In this document: one piece after another, positions 9,471-19,566 of the stretch
Layout: the number at the start of each line of letters is the position of its first letter
How positions within the stretch are numbered: the first letter of the stretch is position 1
Source: Oppiella nova
Lineage: Eukaryota; Arthropoda; Arachnida; Sarcoptiformes; Oppiidae
Length of the DNA stretch: 23,856 nucleotides
Assembly (NCBI GenBank): GCA_905397405.1
Contig: CAJPVJ010000512.1
Location: forward strand, 1-23,856
Reading direction: 5' to 3'
Translations under genes and position numbers: made by a program
The notes under the pieces: generated by a model
What the model saw: the letters and a program-made list of their open reading frames with translations, nothing else
The model's database searches: none
Told to the model about the DNA's origin: nothing

Positions 9471-9928
9471 GAGAAACTATTTTATAAATTGTCGCACAAA
9501 GAGATTATGTGAATATTTTATTGTGACTTATTTTTGATATACTCAATTTGACCTCAATTTACAATTTACATAAATTTTATTCTATATTTGTTTACAATAA
9601 TGCATTTGTTAATGAAATCACACATACTGTACGATATATCATTTACTTTTTATTAGAATATATCAATTAAAATTATGAGATGTTAAAATATTAACCCTTA
9701 TTTCATGCGTTTGAATACATGTGCATAATTTAGTGAGTTTACTGAAATGAATATTACAGCAATGATTTTGATGTCAACCATAACACGACTAGAACTAAAA
9801 ATAGTGAACCATTTGAAAGTATTGGAAAATAATTGTCAGAAATGTCTGCTCTGTTACTCAATTTATGATTGAATTCTTGTCCAAAATCGCTAGACATGTA
9901 GTGTAGTGGTTGTGACAAGTGGTACACG
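9471..9928. other. GXYLT 3' flank, no gene seen
   Basis: AT-rich sequence. An ATTAAA at 9666-9671, about 200 bp after the stop, is a possible poly(A) signal. No open frame or repeat of note was found. Confidence 0.5.
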
Positions 9929-9967
9929 AGAAAGTGAGAGACTGGGAGTGGGAGAGTGAGAGAGAGT

Positions 9968-10002
<35 letters not shown>
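9929..10002 (+). repeat. (AG)n microsatellite
   Basis: Imperfect GA-rich sequence leads into a pure (AG)16 run at 9971-10002, followed by CTGCAG. Confidence 0.97.
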
Positions 10003-10004
<2 letters not shown>

Positions 10005-11265
10005 GCAGAATGTGAACTGATTGGCAGCGAGATTTGGTCGCTATGTTCGTGACTCTGACGCTCGTTATCGGATAAACTCTGAGAACAATATAATAAAAGA
10101 TTCGTACAGTTACCTGTCTTACTCTGACAGTCAGTCTTGCATTTCATGTCTCATTCCTATCTCTAACACAACACACAATCACTTCATCTGATTTCATGTG
10201 AAGCAGAGTTTGTGGAGTTAGCGATGCATTAATCGATACGAAACGGCAATACATTTAAAACTAGTCTTTAGTCTGACCGACAAAAAGCACTTCTTATGTC
10301 TAATACACTATTTTGAGTGTCGAGTCGATGGTGTACTCAACGCTATGTTCTCAATGCTCGACTCAATTGTTAATATCACTTGCATTTGTTTGAATCCTAA
10401 TCTACAGAATCCCCTCATAATCCAGCAGATTTTGCAAATAAAACAAAATTCATACATTTATAGCTATAATTTACAAAAAGCACTTATTTGTGAGCTATTA
10501 TTAAATAAAGGTGAAATTATACCATTAGATTGTGAATATTCCTGACATGTTATACGATAGAAATGTTTGCAATGTTTTACAACTCGTATCTGAACTTCGA
10601 TTGATAGGCTCTGACCCGAAATGGACTCAAAGTATATAAACTATAATCTCTACTGTTTTAAGGACAGCTGCATTGGTTCGCATCCAAACCCATCCAAACC
10701 CCACACAACACATGTATATCAGTGATAGATCTGCAGATTGTTTGCATCCAATCAGTTGAATGGTTTGTCAAACACTATCACAACTGCCAAACACTCAATA
10801 AGGCTTTACTCTAATTTGAATTTTCTCATTGATTGTCGAAACAAAAATTGAACATGCTACATTATCAGTGAATTAATACGAAAACATCGGAACAAATTTC
10901 ATTAAATAATTTGTTTTAAACAATAAATTTAAGAAAGGATATTTAAAATTGAAAACTAAAAGCAAAAATATGCTAAAAATGTGATCTAATGTCCAAAATA
11001 TTATAGTTTTGCATAATAGAAGTGAATTGTTTGACAATAAGTAACTATAAATCAATTCTAACGGTTAGAATCAGTAATAAATATAAATCTTTTGTATGTT
11101 TAAAAAAAGGTTTCGGATCTTTCTGGCAGTGCTTGCAATCCATTTACTCGTCTGTCAAACAATAACACAATTCTTACTCTTTTTTTGTGCTCCCATTCCA
11201 TAACCAATCATTCAATTCAAATGCTATTCTTTTCATTCCTGTAGTATGCTATTACCAGAATTATT
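10003..11265. other. Gene-free AT-rich stretch
   Basis: No gene can be supported. TATATAAA at 10633-10640 is followed by a C/A-rich patch (about 10680-10715), but no downstream coding exon was found. Short open frames here look like chance frames. Confidence 0.5.
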
Positions 11266-11271
11266 GCTCTC

Positions 11272-11328
<57 letters not shown>

Positions 11329-11333
11329 CTCTC
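11266..11333 (+). repeat. (CT)n / (CTTT)n compound microsatellite
   Basis: A long (CT) run to about 11307 passes into about five CTTT units and then returns to CT. Confidence 0.97.
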
Positions 11334-12862
11334 CGATTCTCTCGTCGATTCTCTCATGAATTGTAGTTTAATTTATGCGGAATTTTTATATACAACACAT
11401 AATAGAAAATCCGAAAACAGCATTTATTACACATAAGAATAATATGGTTTGGAAGCGACACATATTTTAACTCCTTTAAAACTGAACTGTACTATATTTC
11501 TCTAAAATAGGCTATTTCCTCACAATTTTGGCTTAAATCCAATTTCAAACATAAAAATACATTTAATATCTAATACTCTTTAGTACTACTCAGTATTTAA
11601 AAATCATTATCATTATTATGACCACTTTAAACAATCCCTGATTCAAACATTTTTATGTGTACGTTATAACTTATGCTCCCATAGAGTATTACATAAGCTC
11701 CCAATCAATGGCAAAACTTATGCAAAACCAAAGATTTATTGTTGAATTGAAATATGTTGAGCAAAAATAACTTTTAATGTCATAAATGTCTCCCCAAACA
11801 CATATGCAGCTCCATTTGGATGACAATTCTTAATGTAAAATACAATTACAAACAATAAATATTAAAAGTTTTATGATTTGCATTGTGTAATTCATTTTTG
11901 TTGTGCATTCAAATTAATGCAACATAAATGTCATATTTTTAGAAAATATAAGTTATGACAAATTCTTTCTTAAATTATAAGTTTTGAAAACAGAGTTTAC
12001 AATCGATTTAAATGTTTTTAATGTTTTTGTTGACGTTTATTACTTAATGAGAAAATAATTTATGCTTAAATAAAAGTTCACAAACATAGACATTATGCTA
12101 TCATTATTTAATACATCCTTTTAAAAATGCTAATAGTTTTAACTTTCAACAAATCAAAAAGGATTAAAGCATTAATCCAAACGACATTAAAATAATTGCA
12201 ATTATCATATTTAAAAAGATTTACAGAATATGGCGATTAATCTACAAAATATATCTATTTTAATACACTAACATTAATGGTTAAACATTACTTTAAAAGC
12301 TAAATTTATATGTTTACGCTTTTAATGACACCTAATGTTATATTAACTTTTAGAAATTTAAAATTTTTATTTTTCATTATACAAAATCAAAATGTTTGAC
12401 CCAGAATTGAGACTCATTAAACGAATCAATCTTGTACATGGTTCAGTTTAATGAGAGTAAAATAAACAATTTCAATTAAACTAATTAAATTTTCAGACCA
12501 AACATTTTGATTATAATTTTAAAAATTGAAATATATTTTAAACTTAAATTTAATTACTATTTTGAATTCCTGAGAGTTTTACAGCAAAATTTATGAAAGT
12601 GTGTAATACAGTATGATTTGCATAATTAAGTATTAATGGTTTGGACACTAAAACACTCGAGATTAGAGGCAATTATTGTAAATTTGTAGAGCAGTTCATT
12701 AACATTAATTGCAATTTATATCACTCTTCAAAATTTGCTTACAAATTATAATGCCATTCATATATCAATAGTTATCTTATTTGTCAACTAATTTGTATAT
12801 ACAATATTTTACGCGTTTATTATCATTTTAATTAAACAAAAATACAAATTTTGGAAATTTTG
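11334..12862. other. Gene-free, very AT-rich stretch
   Basis: About 1.5 kb with no open frame, long repeat or RNA gene that I could support. Confidence 0.6.
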
Positions 12863-13198
12863 CGCTAAAATACTATTTTAATTAATCACTAAATGTTTAA
12901 TTACAGTTATATTAAGTTTTTATAAGTGTAATAAAAATGCATAATAATTGTTATGTTTAAAAAGAAAAGCAATTAATTTGCTATTAAAAGGAAATCTAGT
13001 GGTGGACAGGGAGGCAGTAGATGTGTGTATGGTTAAGAGGGCAAACAATATTATTTTAGTTCATTAATATTGTTTTACTACTTTTTTGTCATTTGTTGTG
13101 CAGATTAGGTAAGATTAGAGTGCGTGAGATCGACCTAATAGTCGACTCAGTGAATAGAGCACTGGTATGAGGAGAGCACTGGTAGTGAGAGCATCGTA
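12863..13198 (+). repeat. Dispersed direct repeat B, copy 1
   Basis: This 336-bp segment (CGCTAAAATACTATTTTAAT ... GCATCGTA) recurs at 15101-15449. It differs by a few substitutions and lacks a 13-bp segment (GCTTTCAATGCTT) present in copy 2. Its right end abuts the GA minisatellite at 13202. Confidence 0.93.
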
Positions 13199-13201
13199 TG
13201 G

Positions 13202-13260
13202 AGGAGAGAGAGAAGGAGAGAGAGAAGGAGAGAGAGAAGGAGAGAGAGAAGGAGAGAGTG
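13202..13260 (+). repeat. 12-bp GA-rich minisatellite
   Basis: Four or more tandem units of GAGAGAGAGAAG type. A related GA-rich patch follows at 13319-13358. Confidence 0.95.
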
Positions 13261-13750
13261 AATACAAAAGTCACTCACAATAATAAGATTAATGCGATCT
13301 CCTATTGTAGGGCACATACAGAGAGATAGGGAGGGATGGGGAGAGAGATGGAGAGAGTTTTGGTCAAAAGTTTAGGCACTGATAGTGAGCACAGAGAATG
13401 CTTTTTGTTTCGATAAAAGCACTCAAAAAGAGACTCACAAACAATGAGTTAGCGTTTGAGTGAAATAGTGGGCCCACATCTCCAATGCCTTTTGTTCAAC
13501 TCATCCCCCATTATATTAAGCATTAGTAGACTTTTGATAGTATTTATAATGCATTCCTCCAAAAAATAGTATATCCTTAGGGAATGACACTTAATAGTAA
13601 TGGCAGATGAGATGATCAGCTATTTTGAGCCGTTATTTTCTTCACACTTGAAAAATGTTGGAAACACTCATAAGAGCGAGAGACTGGAGTTTAGACTCAA
13701 AGGTCCCTAAAGTAATAATAATGTGTTTTATGGAATTCAGTGCTAAGAAC

Positions 13751-13819
13751 CGAGAGAGAGAGCGAGAGAGAGAGCGAGAGAGAGAGCGAGAGAGAGAGCG
13801 AGAGAGCGAGAGAGAGAGA
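13751..13819 (+). repeat. 12-bp CGAGAGAGAGAG minisatellite
   Basis: Cytosines recur every 12 bp (13751, 13763, 13775, 13787 and 13799), then after 8 bp. The tract forms the outer edge of the inverted repeat that begins at 13820. Confidence 0.95.
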
Positions 13820-14002
13820 CCCCTTTTTATGCTCAGGGTTAGTTCCACCAAACACTTCACTCTATGTGTTATGGTGTGTGTGTGCAGTGATGTACAGTAG
13901 TTTGAAATAAACTATACATTTTTGTGAAGTGAAATAAATTCACGATTTGAAATCAGAGCCATTGGTAATGTTGTGCCATTTCCTTTATAGTCGAATTGAA
14001 GG
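13820..14002 (+). repeat. Left arm of 180-bp inverted repeat
   Basis: Pairs with 14243-14423; the only difference I saw is one GT unit in a short GT run. The spacer is 14003-14242. The arm contains TA followed by CAGTAGTTTG at 13893-13904, mirrored at 14341-14352. This has the form of a Tc1/mariner-type terminus with its TA target site. Confidence 0.93.
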
Positions 14003-14350
14003 ACATCATTAAATATACTCGGATACATTTATCAGTTTTAATATTCTTTGCGATATAAAGCAAGTGTTGAGAGAGAGAGAGAGAGAGAGAGAGAAAAGAG
14101 CGATGAAAAGACATTAGAGATGAAAAAATATCACAAATTCCTATAGCATTGGCAATAGTTTTTTCAGCGCACAAATCACTTACACTTCTATGTGTTTATT
14201 ATACGGTATATAATAAGTGACAAAATGTAATAAATAAGTTTGCCTTCAATTCGACTATAAAGGAAATGGCACAACATTACCAATGGCTCTGATTTCAAAT
14301 CGTGAATTTATTTCACTTCACAAAAATGTATAGTTTATTTCAAACTACTG
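13895..14350. mobile_element. Possible Tc1/mariner-type MITE nested in the inverted repeat
   Basis: A 456-bp unit is bounded by TA on both sides. It begins CAGTAGTTTG and ends CAAACTACTG, with about 108-bp perfect terminal inverted repeats and no transposase frame. The caveat is that inverted symmetry continues about 75 bp outside these termini into the GA/CT tracts, so the true element end may be at 13820/14423. Confidence 0.4.
14069..14094 (+). repeat. (GA)13 microsatellite in the inverted-repeat spacer
   Basis: Pure GA run between the arms of the 13820-14423 inverted repeat. Confidence 0.97.
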
Positions 14351-14421
14351 TACATCACTGCACACACACCATAACACATAGAGTGAAGTGTTTGGTGGAA
14401 CTAACCCTGAGCATAAAAAGG

Positions 14422-14423
<2 letters not shown>
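14243..14423 (-). repeat. Right arm of 180-bp inverted repeat
   Basis: Reverse complement of 13820-14002. Its outer edge runs straight into the (TC)n tract at 14424-14462, mirroring the GA tract at the other end. Confidence 0.93.

Positions 14424-14462
<39 letters not shown>
14424..14462 (+). repeat. (TC)n microsatellite
   Basis: Pure TC run of 39 bp at the outer edge of the inverted repeat. The partner tract at 13751-13819 is longer and interrupted by C. Confidence 0.97.
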
Positions 14463-14465
<3 letters not shown>

Positions 14466-15000
14466 CTTTAGTCTCATAACTAGTGAACTGTTTCTCACTT
14501 TCTATTTGATGCTATATTTATAGCGAACATCCGATTATGAGGTGTATTTCGGTTGCACCTCAAGCTCTCTATCTCTCACATGAACTCCAAATTATTGCTT
14601 CAAATCAAATGAATTGATAGAAAGACACAAATATAATGACCGCCACTTCTAACCAGAAATTCTTTGCTTTTGGCTCCAAATCTAATGCAATTCATTGTAT
14701 GGCTCTTCACTGTAACGAGTCTTATATGAAACTAAAGATTGCGTTCACTTTATTGCATAATCTCTTTACAACTTCTTATTGATTATCTCTTCTTATTTTT
14801 TGGTGATAATAGAAATATATTTTAAGAAATTCACTCATAAGATGAGAATAAATATTTATTTTGTTAATTAACAATATTTACTCAATTTATTGAATACAGG
14901 AGTGAAAAAGAAGAAAAGGTTTTTTGGGTTCAGAATTAATTGATATCTTATGTAAAAGAGAGCGAAAACTCTCAGACATGATGTTCTGACACAAGAGTTT
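14463..15000. other. Gene-free stretch
   Basis: AT-rich, with no gene, long repeat or RNA feature supported. Confidence 0.55.
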
Positions 15001-15062
15001 GAATTACTTTAAGATTGCATTTGAGTTATCGTTGGATAGGCTTAAGAGAGACGAGAGGGAAG

Positions 15063-15100
<38 letters not shown>
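15001..15100 (+). repeat. 100-bp direct repeat A, copy 1, ending in (AG)n
   Basis: Identical in sequence and in GA-run length to 15451-15550. The unit starts GAATTACTTTAAG and ends in about 17 AG units. The two copies flank repeat B copy 2. Confidence 0.95.
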
Positions 15101-15101
<1 letters not shown>

Positions 15102-15449
15102 GCTAAAATACTATTTTAATTAATCACTAAATGTTTGCTTTCAATGCTTAATTACAGTTATATTAAGTTTTTATAAGTGTAATAAAAATGCATAATAATT
15201 GTTATGTTTAAAAAGAAAAGCAATTAATTTGCTATTAAAAGGAAATCTAGTGGTGGACAGAGAGGCAGTGGATGTGTGTATGGTTAAGAGGGCAAACAAT
15301 ATTATTTTAGTTCATTAATATAGTTTTACTACTTTTTTGTCATTTGTTGTGCAGATTAGGTAAGATTAGAGTGCGTGAGATCGACCTAATAGTCGACTCA
15401 GTGAATAGAGCACTGGTATGAGGAGAGCACTGGTAGTGAGAGCATCGTA
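15101..15449 (+). repeat. Dispersed direct repeat B, copy 2
   Basis: This 349-bp copy of 12863-13198 starts immediately after the (AG)n run of repeat A copy 1 and ends one base before repeat A copy 2. It has 13 bp absent from copy 1 and a few substitutions. Confidence 0.93.
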
Positions 15450-15450
15450 A

Positions 15451-15512
15451 GAATTACTTTAAGATTGCATTTGAGTTATCGTTGGATAGGCTTAAGAGAG
15501 ACGAGAGGGAAG

Positions 15513-15550
<38 letters not shown>
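15451..15550 (+). repeat. 100-bp direct repeat A, copy 2, ending in (AG)n
   Basis: Second copy of 15001-15100 with the same GA-run length. Unlike copy 1, it continues into a GA-rich but non-repeat sequence (AGGAGTAAAAAGAGAG). Confidence 0.95.
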
Positions 15551-15553
<3 letters not shown>

Positions 15554-16504
15554 AGTAAAAAGAGAGAGAGAAAAGAGATGAGAGGAAGGAGTCTGAGAGG
15601 GAATGATTTGGATGTAAAATATGCGCTCATAATGACAGTGACTGATTGCACTCTAAGTCTAACATATTTTACATTATATTCTCGCATATACTCCAAACTG
15701 TATTAACATTTGACAAATGAATTTATTTCGTCATATATTATGTGTAATTCATTTGTATCTGTTGTGTAGGAAGTGATGCAAGAAATGCATTCAAACCCAT
15801 TGCCCCTAACATTCCCCTACCATTCCTTCAGACCATTTCCTTATTTTATATTCAAAAGAATACTTTCGACTATTTTTATCATTTTTGCTTTTTGTGATCA
15901 AATCGACAAAATATCCGAAAATATAGATTTTTATAACAATATATCGAATTCACTAGAATATGGAAATAAACACAAAGTTCTCTCAAATAATATTCAGATA
16001 TACAGTAAAATTACCAGGAACTGTATGTTTTTGGCGTGTAATGTATGCAAACAATGTATTTGAATACAAAACAAATCTTAATAATAATTTTGTATTTTTT
16101 ATGTCTCATGCGATTCCTATTTTTGAAAAATACTGTTTCGATTGCTTTGGTTTAAGTTTTAAAATTTTTTTGAATGACTTGTGAGGGGAGAGAGACGCAA
16201 AAAATAGCTAAACCGACTAAATTGGAAACTCAAATAAATTATTGATTACTTAAAAGCCAAGTTAAAAATGTTAAAGATTTGAGGTTTTCCTATAAATACA
16301 GAGTAAAAGTCCTCGTGTGTGGACTCAATTGAATTTTCCATTCATTTGAAATGTGTTTTAAAAGAGCCGACATTTGAGTCTCTCGGGTGCTGTCTGTTGT
16401 GACAAATATATTAGGAAATATAAAAACTGTATAAATATTAAAACAATAATTTAAAACTTAAAAACAAAACACAATTCAGGCATTGTGCATTACACAAAAC
16501 TTAA
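15551..16504. other. Gene-free stretch with weak open frames
   Basis: An ATG frame at 15773-16063 (96 codons) begins in a moderately C-rich patch, but it has no recognisable domain or codon pattern. CTATAAATA at about 16291 resembles a TATA box with no gene attached. Otherwise AT-rich. Confidence 0.45.
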
Positions 16505-16900
16505 ATATAAACCACTGATAGTCAATTAGTCATTTCAATGTAGAAAAAAAGGTTTCGATATTTCCAGAAATTGTTGACAGTATTTCGGGATTGTAGGGAA
16601 TTCCGGGAATAGTATAATTAAATATATTTTAGTTAAACATAGTTAATTAATGTATTTAAATATAATATTTACAAATTTTATACATTATTTTCTTCATAAT
16701 ATTAATTTAAAACTTTTAAATACATATAATCGAATATTTGTGTAAAATTTAACTAATTATTATAATTATTTATAAATATAAGCTGTCATAAATAATACGT
16801 AAGATTCCCTATAATCCCGAAATACTGTCAACAATTTCTGGAAATATCGAAACCTTTTTTTCTACATTGAAATGACTAATTGACTATCAGTGATATAAAC
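16505..16900. mobile_element. hAT-like MITE with 8-bp target site duplication
   Basis: The element is 16513-16892 (380 bp), with terminal inverted repeats of about 89 bp starting CACTGATAGTCAATTAGTC and one mismatch (G/A) near the inner end. It is flanked by perfect 8-bp direct repeats ATATAAAC (16505-16512 and 16893-16900). Those fit the hAT target pattern nTnnnnAn. The interior is AT-rich with no transposase, so it is non-autonomous. The superfamily call rests on duplication length and pattern; the CACTG start is not a perfect hAT terminus, and the P superfamily also makes 8-bp duplications. Confidence 0.85.
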
Positions 16901-17433
16901 TGAATGCATCGAAATATTAAATTAAACATAACACAAATTAACACATTGTTTGATACTTCGTGTCTTTGCAGTGAAGTGTGTTTTACGTTATTAACAAGTT
17001 TAATGTTGTACTGTAATATTGATACATTTGTATTCATATAATTTATATAAAGAGATAAAATCAAACTTTTCCATATAATGAATTTATATTCAATTTGATT
17101 CCAGTATCCATAATATAGTCAAATATTAATTAGTAAATTCTTAAACATTCAGTTGTTCTCTAGCCTTGAGAGTTATGAGTGTTTTAACAGTACAATTGAA
17201 TATTAAAAAATTGTCTATTAAAATTCACAACTAAAATATTGCAAACACACTACATTTCCTTCAATAATGTCTACTCATACCTGCAATTCATGTAATCAAT
17301 ACTTTAATCAACTTATATATACTATCTCTCACTAGTATATTATCTTCTAAATGTGTTTTTAAATTACAAACAAAGTAAAAGTTTTCAATTAATAATTTAT
17401 CAGATATTAGTTGTATTTGATGAAAGATATCTC
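16901..17433. other. Gene-free stretch
   Basis: AT-rich; no gene or repeat supported. Confidence 0.55.
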
Positions 17434-17506
17434 AGTCGACCCCATAGGGGGAACACCATAATGGGGTGCTGTAAATCTACTCCACCCTCGCATTTCTAAG
17501 TCGACT
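17434..17506. other. GC-richer patch with nested inverted repeats
   Basis: The outer pair is AGTCGAC (17434-17440) / GTCGACT (17500-17506). The inner pair is ACCCCAT (17439-17445) / ATGGGGT (17461-17467). The patch stands out from AT-rich surroundings. The minus strand also reads open for about 30 codons. It could be a structured RNA, an exon remnant or a regulatory block; none is shown. Confidence 0.3.
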
Positions 17507-17862
17507 CATATAACTGATTACATAATATTATTTGTGATTTACTAAAACTTCATAATAAGAAATCCTCGATTGTGTGACAAATATCTGTTTTGATGATAAA
17601 GTATTGAAATGCAATTTTTAAACATTTATTTAATTTAAAGCATATTTTTTTTGTCTTGAGAAATAAGTTTATTTATTCACCCAAAATAAAATCAATCATA
17701 AAAAGTATAATTTTTCTCAATTTAAAGTAAAATTATTTGAGAAGTTAAGCACATAATGACATGATGTCAACGAGTATCTCATAATACAGAAATAGGCCCC
17801 TATTTTGGGCATTAGTTTTGATTTAAAAATGTTTTTGACTTCAAATTTATGCGAAGGTTTAA

Positions 17863-18042
17863 TCACGCGATAAAACAATAAGGAAAGCCATGCCATCCAT
17901 CAAAGTCTCCCCGGTTTGTGTGTCTCTTATCATAGGCTGGATGTCTGATAAACTCCGGGCCCACCAAACTAACGATCCCCGCAATCAGATCAAAATTGTA
18001 TCACATTTTATCGATGTACTAACTTTTATTATGACAATATTT
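17863..18042. other. Coding-like island, open on both strands
   Basis: On the plus strand, 60 codons are open (17863-18042). On the minus strand, 45 codons are open in the register that pairs codon for codon (17866-18000). Base composition between about 17880 and 17995 is far less AT-rich than its flanks. The plus reading includes SLIIGWMSDKL, which resembles the GxxxD(K/R) loop of major facilitator transporters; the minus reading includes GPEFIRHPAYDKRH. No convincing splice pair was found. It could be a decayed or isolated exon. Confidence 0.25.
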
Positions 18043-18119
18043 TAATTTTTAATTTATTATATAAATATGATGATAATATTTCATATTTATCATCAGTATG
18101 TTTATGTATTGTGATTACC

Positions 18120-18645
18120 TTGGTCAACCCATTTAACTTTTTTTTGTGTGTGATTTTAATGCGATTATTGCATGAGTGATAATGCTGGATATTTTTGAAG
18201 TTTAACAGTAAATAACACTAAATAATTAATAAAAAATTATTGATCTTTACATTGTTTTTTTATTAAAAATATTAGTAATAAAGTTTTTAATACAAAATAT
18301 TTTAACTTTTTAAATATAAGTGAGACAAATATTTAATTTATCATAACCTAAATTGTTGCCTTAAATACTCTATTGTTTATTTAAATTATGATATCTTTAT
18401 CATTTAAACAGTACGGACTGTATCATGTTACACTTAATAAATTATATAAATTTATTTTTGTGAAACATTGAACCGATTATTTATATGCAGTGTTGTTACT
18501 ATTTCTATCATTTATATAATTTTTGTCAAATAAGATGTTTTTGACGATCTGTTTATTAATATGTGAGACAATTGTTGGATAACTAACTCAATAAGAGAGA
18601 CAATTATAATGATAGAGATATCATAGGATCGGATCTCAAAGCACG
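18120..18645 (+). repeat. Tandem duplication, copy 1
   Basis: This 526-bp unit (TTGGTCAACCCATTTAAC ... TCTCAAAGCACG) is repeated one base later at 18647-19244, with roughly ten substitutions by eye. Confidence 0.95.
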
Positions 18646-18646
18646 A

Positions 18647-19244
18647 TTGGTCAACCCATTTAACTTTTTTTTGTGTGTGATTTTAATGCGATTATTGCAT
18701 GAGTGATAATGCTGGATATTTTTGAAGTTTAACAGTAAATAACACTAAATAATTAATAAAAAATTATTGATCTCTACATTGTTTTTTATTAAAAATATTT
18801 GTAATAAAGTTTTTAATACACAATATTTTAACTTTTTTAATATAAGTGAAACAAATATTTAATTTATCATAACCTAAATTGTTGCCTTAAAAAGTCTATT
18901 GTTTATTTAAATTATGATATCTTTATCATTTAAACAGTACGTACTGTATCATGTTACATGGATCGTGTTAACGTTTCAGCCTGTCTGTTTTGTTACTTTT
19001 AGCAACTGCCAGTGCCAAGGAATTAGTTTAACTTAATAAATTATATAAATTTATTTTTGTGAAACATTGAACCGATTATTTATATGCAGTGTTGTTACTA
19101 TTTCTATCATTTATATCATTTTTGTCAAATAAGATGTTTTTGACGATCTGTTTATTAATATGTGAGACAATTGTTGGATAACTAACTCAATAAGAGAGAC
19201 AATTATAATGATAGAGATATCATAGGATCGGATCTCAAAGCACG
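18647..19244 (+). repeat. Tandem duplication, copy 2, with 73-bp extra segment
   Basis: This 598-bp copy of 18120-18645 contains an extra 73 bp at 18958-19030 and one base fewer in a T run. No coding frame was found in either copy. Confidence 0.95.
18958..19030 (+). other. 73-bp insertion (or deletion difference) in tandem copy 2
   Basis: Present only in the second copy, between GTTAC and ACTTAATAA. It is less AT-rich than its flanks. No clear target duplication or terminal repeat was found, so the direction of change is unknown. Confidence 0.85.
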
Positions 19245-19414
19245 CGTCTAATGAGGTTTCCTAACAGTTATTCTCTTAAACTCTTACAACTCTCACAACT
19301 CTTACGACCGGTTTATATAAAGTGTTATTTAGTGATGCGAATCAATTCAATCAAAGCAACTCAATCACTAATGATGCTGTACTCGGGATACCCATCATTG
19401 CTGACACTAACCAA
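19245..19414 (+). other. Short stretch with a TATA-like motif
   Basis: Short tandem CTCTTACAACT-type repeats at about 19272-19302 precede TTTATATAAAG (19310-19320). No downstream exon was recognised. Confidence 0.25.
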
Positions 19415-19521
19415 TCTCTCTCTCTCTCTCCTCTCCTCTCAATGAAGAATATAATCGTTTTGTTAATCCATGAATAGTATCATAGAATGACTCAATGTAT
19501 TTAAATTGAACTCTCATTATA

Positions 19522-19522
<1 letters not shown>
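19415..19522 (+). repeat. Dispersed repeat C, copy 1 (starts in CT tract)
   Basis: 19415-19496 matches 22102-22183 in direct orientation. Its continuation, 19489-19522, matches 22294-22327 in inverted orientation. Confidence 0.9.

Positions 19523-19523
<1 letters not shown>

Positions 19524-19564
<41 letters not shown>
19524..19564 (+). repeat. (TC)n microsatellite
   Basis: Pure TC run of about 40 bp. Confidence 0.97.

Positions 19565-19566
<2 letters not shown>

Noticed and set aside
10633-10640. TATATAAA as a gene promoter
   Set aside because: No coding exon recognised downstream; such motifs are expected by chance in AT-rich DNA.
11101-11125. AAAAAAAGGTTTCGG, similar to part of the MITE terminal repeat at 16513
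   Set aside because: Only about 15 bp match closely; too short to call a MITE remnant.
13362-13379. GGTCAAAAGTTTAGGCAC, reminiscent of Tc1-like terminal repeats
   Set aside because: Single occurrence, with no partner terminus or TA duplication found nearby.
13642-13900. Arg-Glu and Leu-Ser repeat 'proteins' over the GA tracts (also at 9890-10147, 13089-13274, 14302-14523, 15454-15706)
   Set aside because: Translations of microsatellites; no independent sign of coding.
15773-16184. Two overlapping open frames of 96 and 74 codons
   Set aside because: AT-rich, no domain, no splice context, no promoter tied to them.
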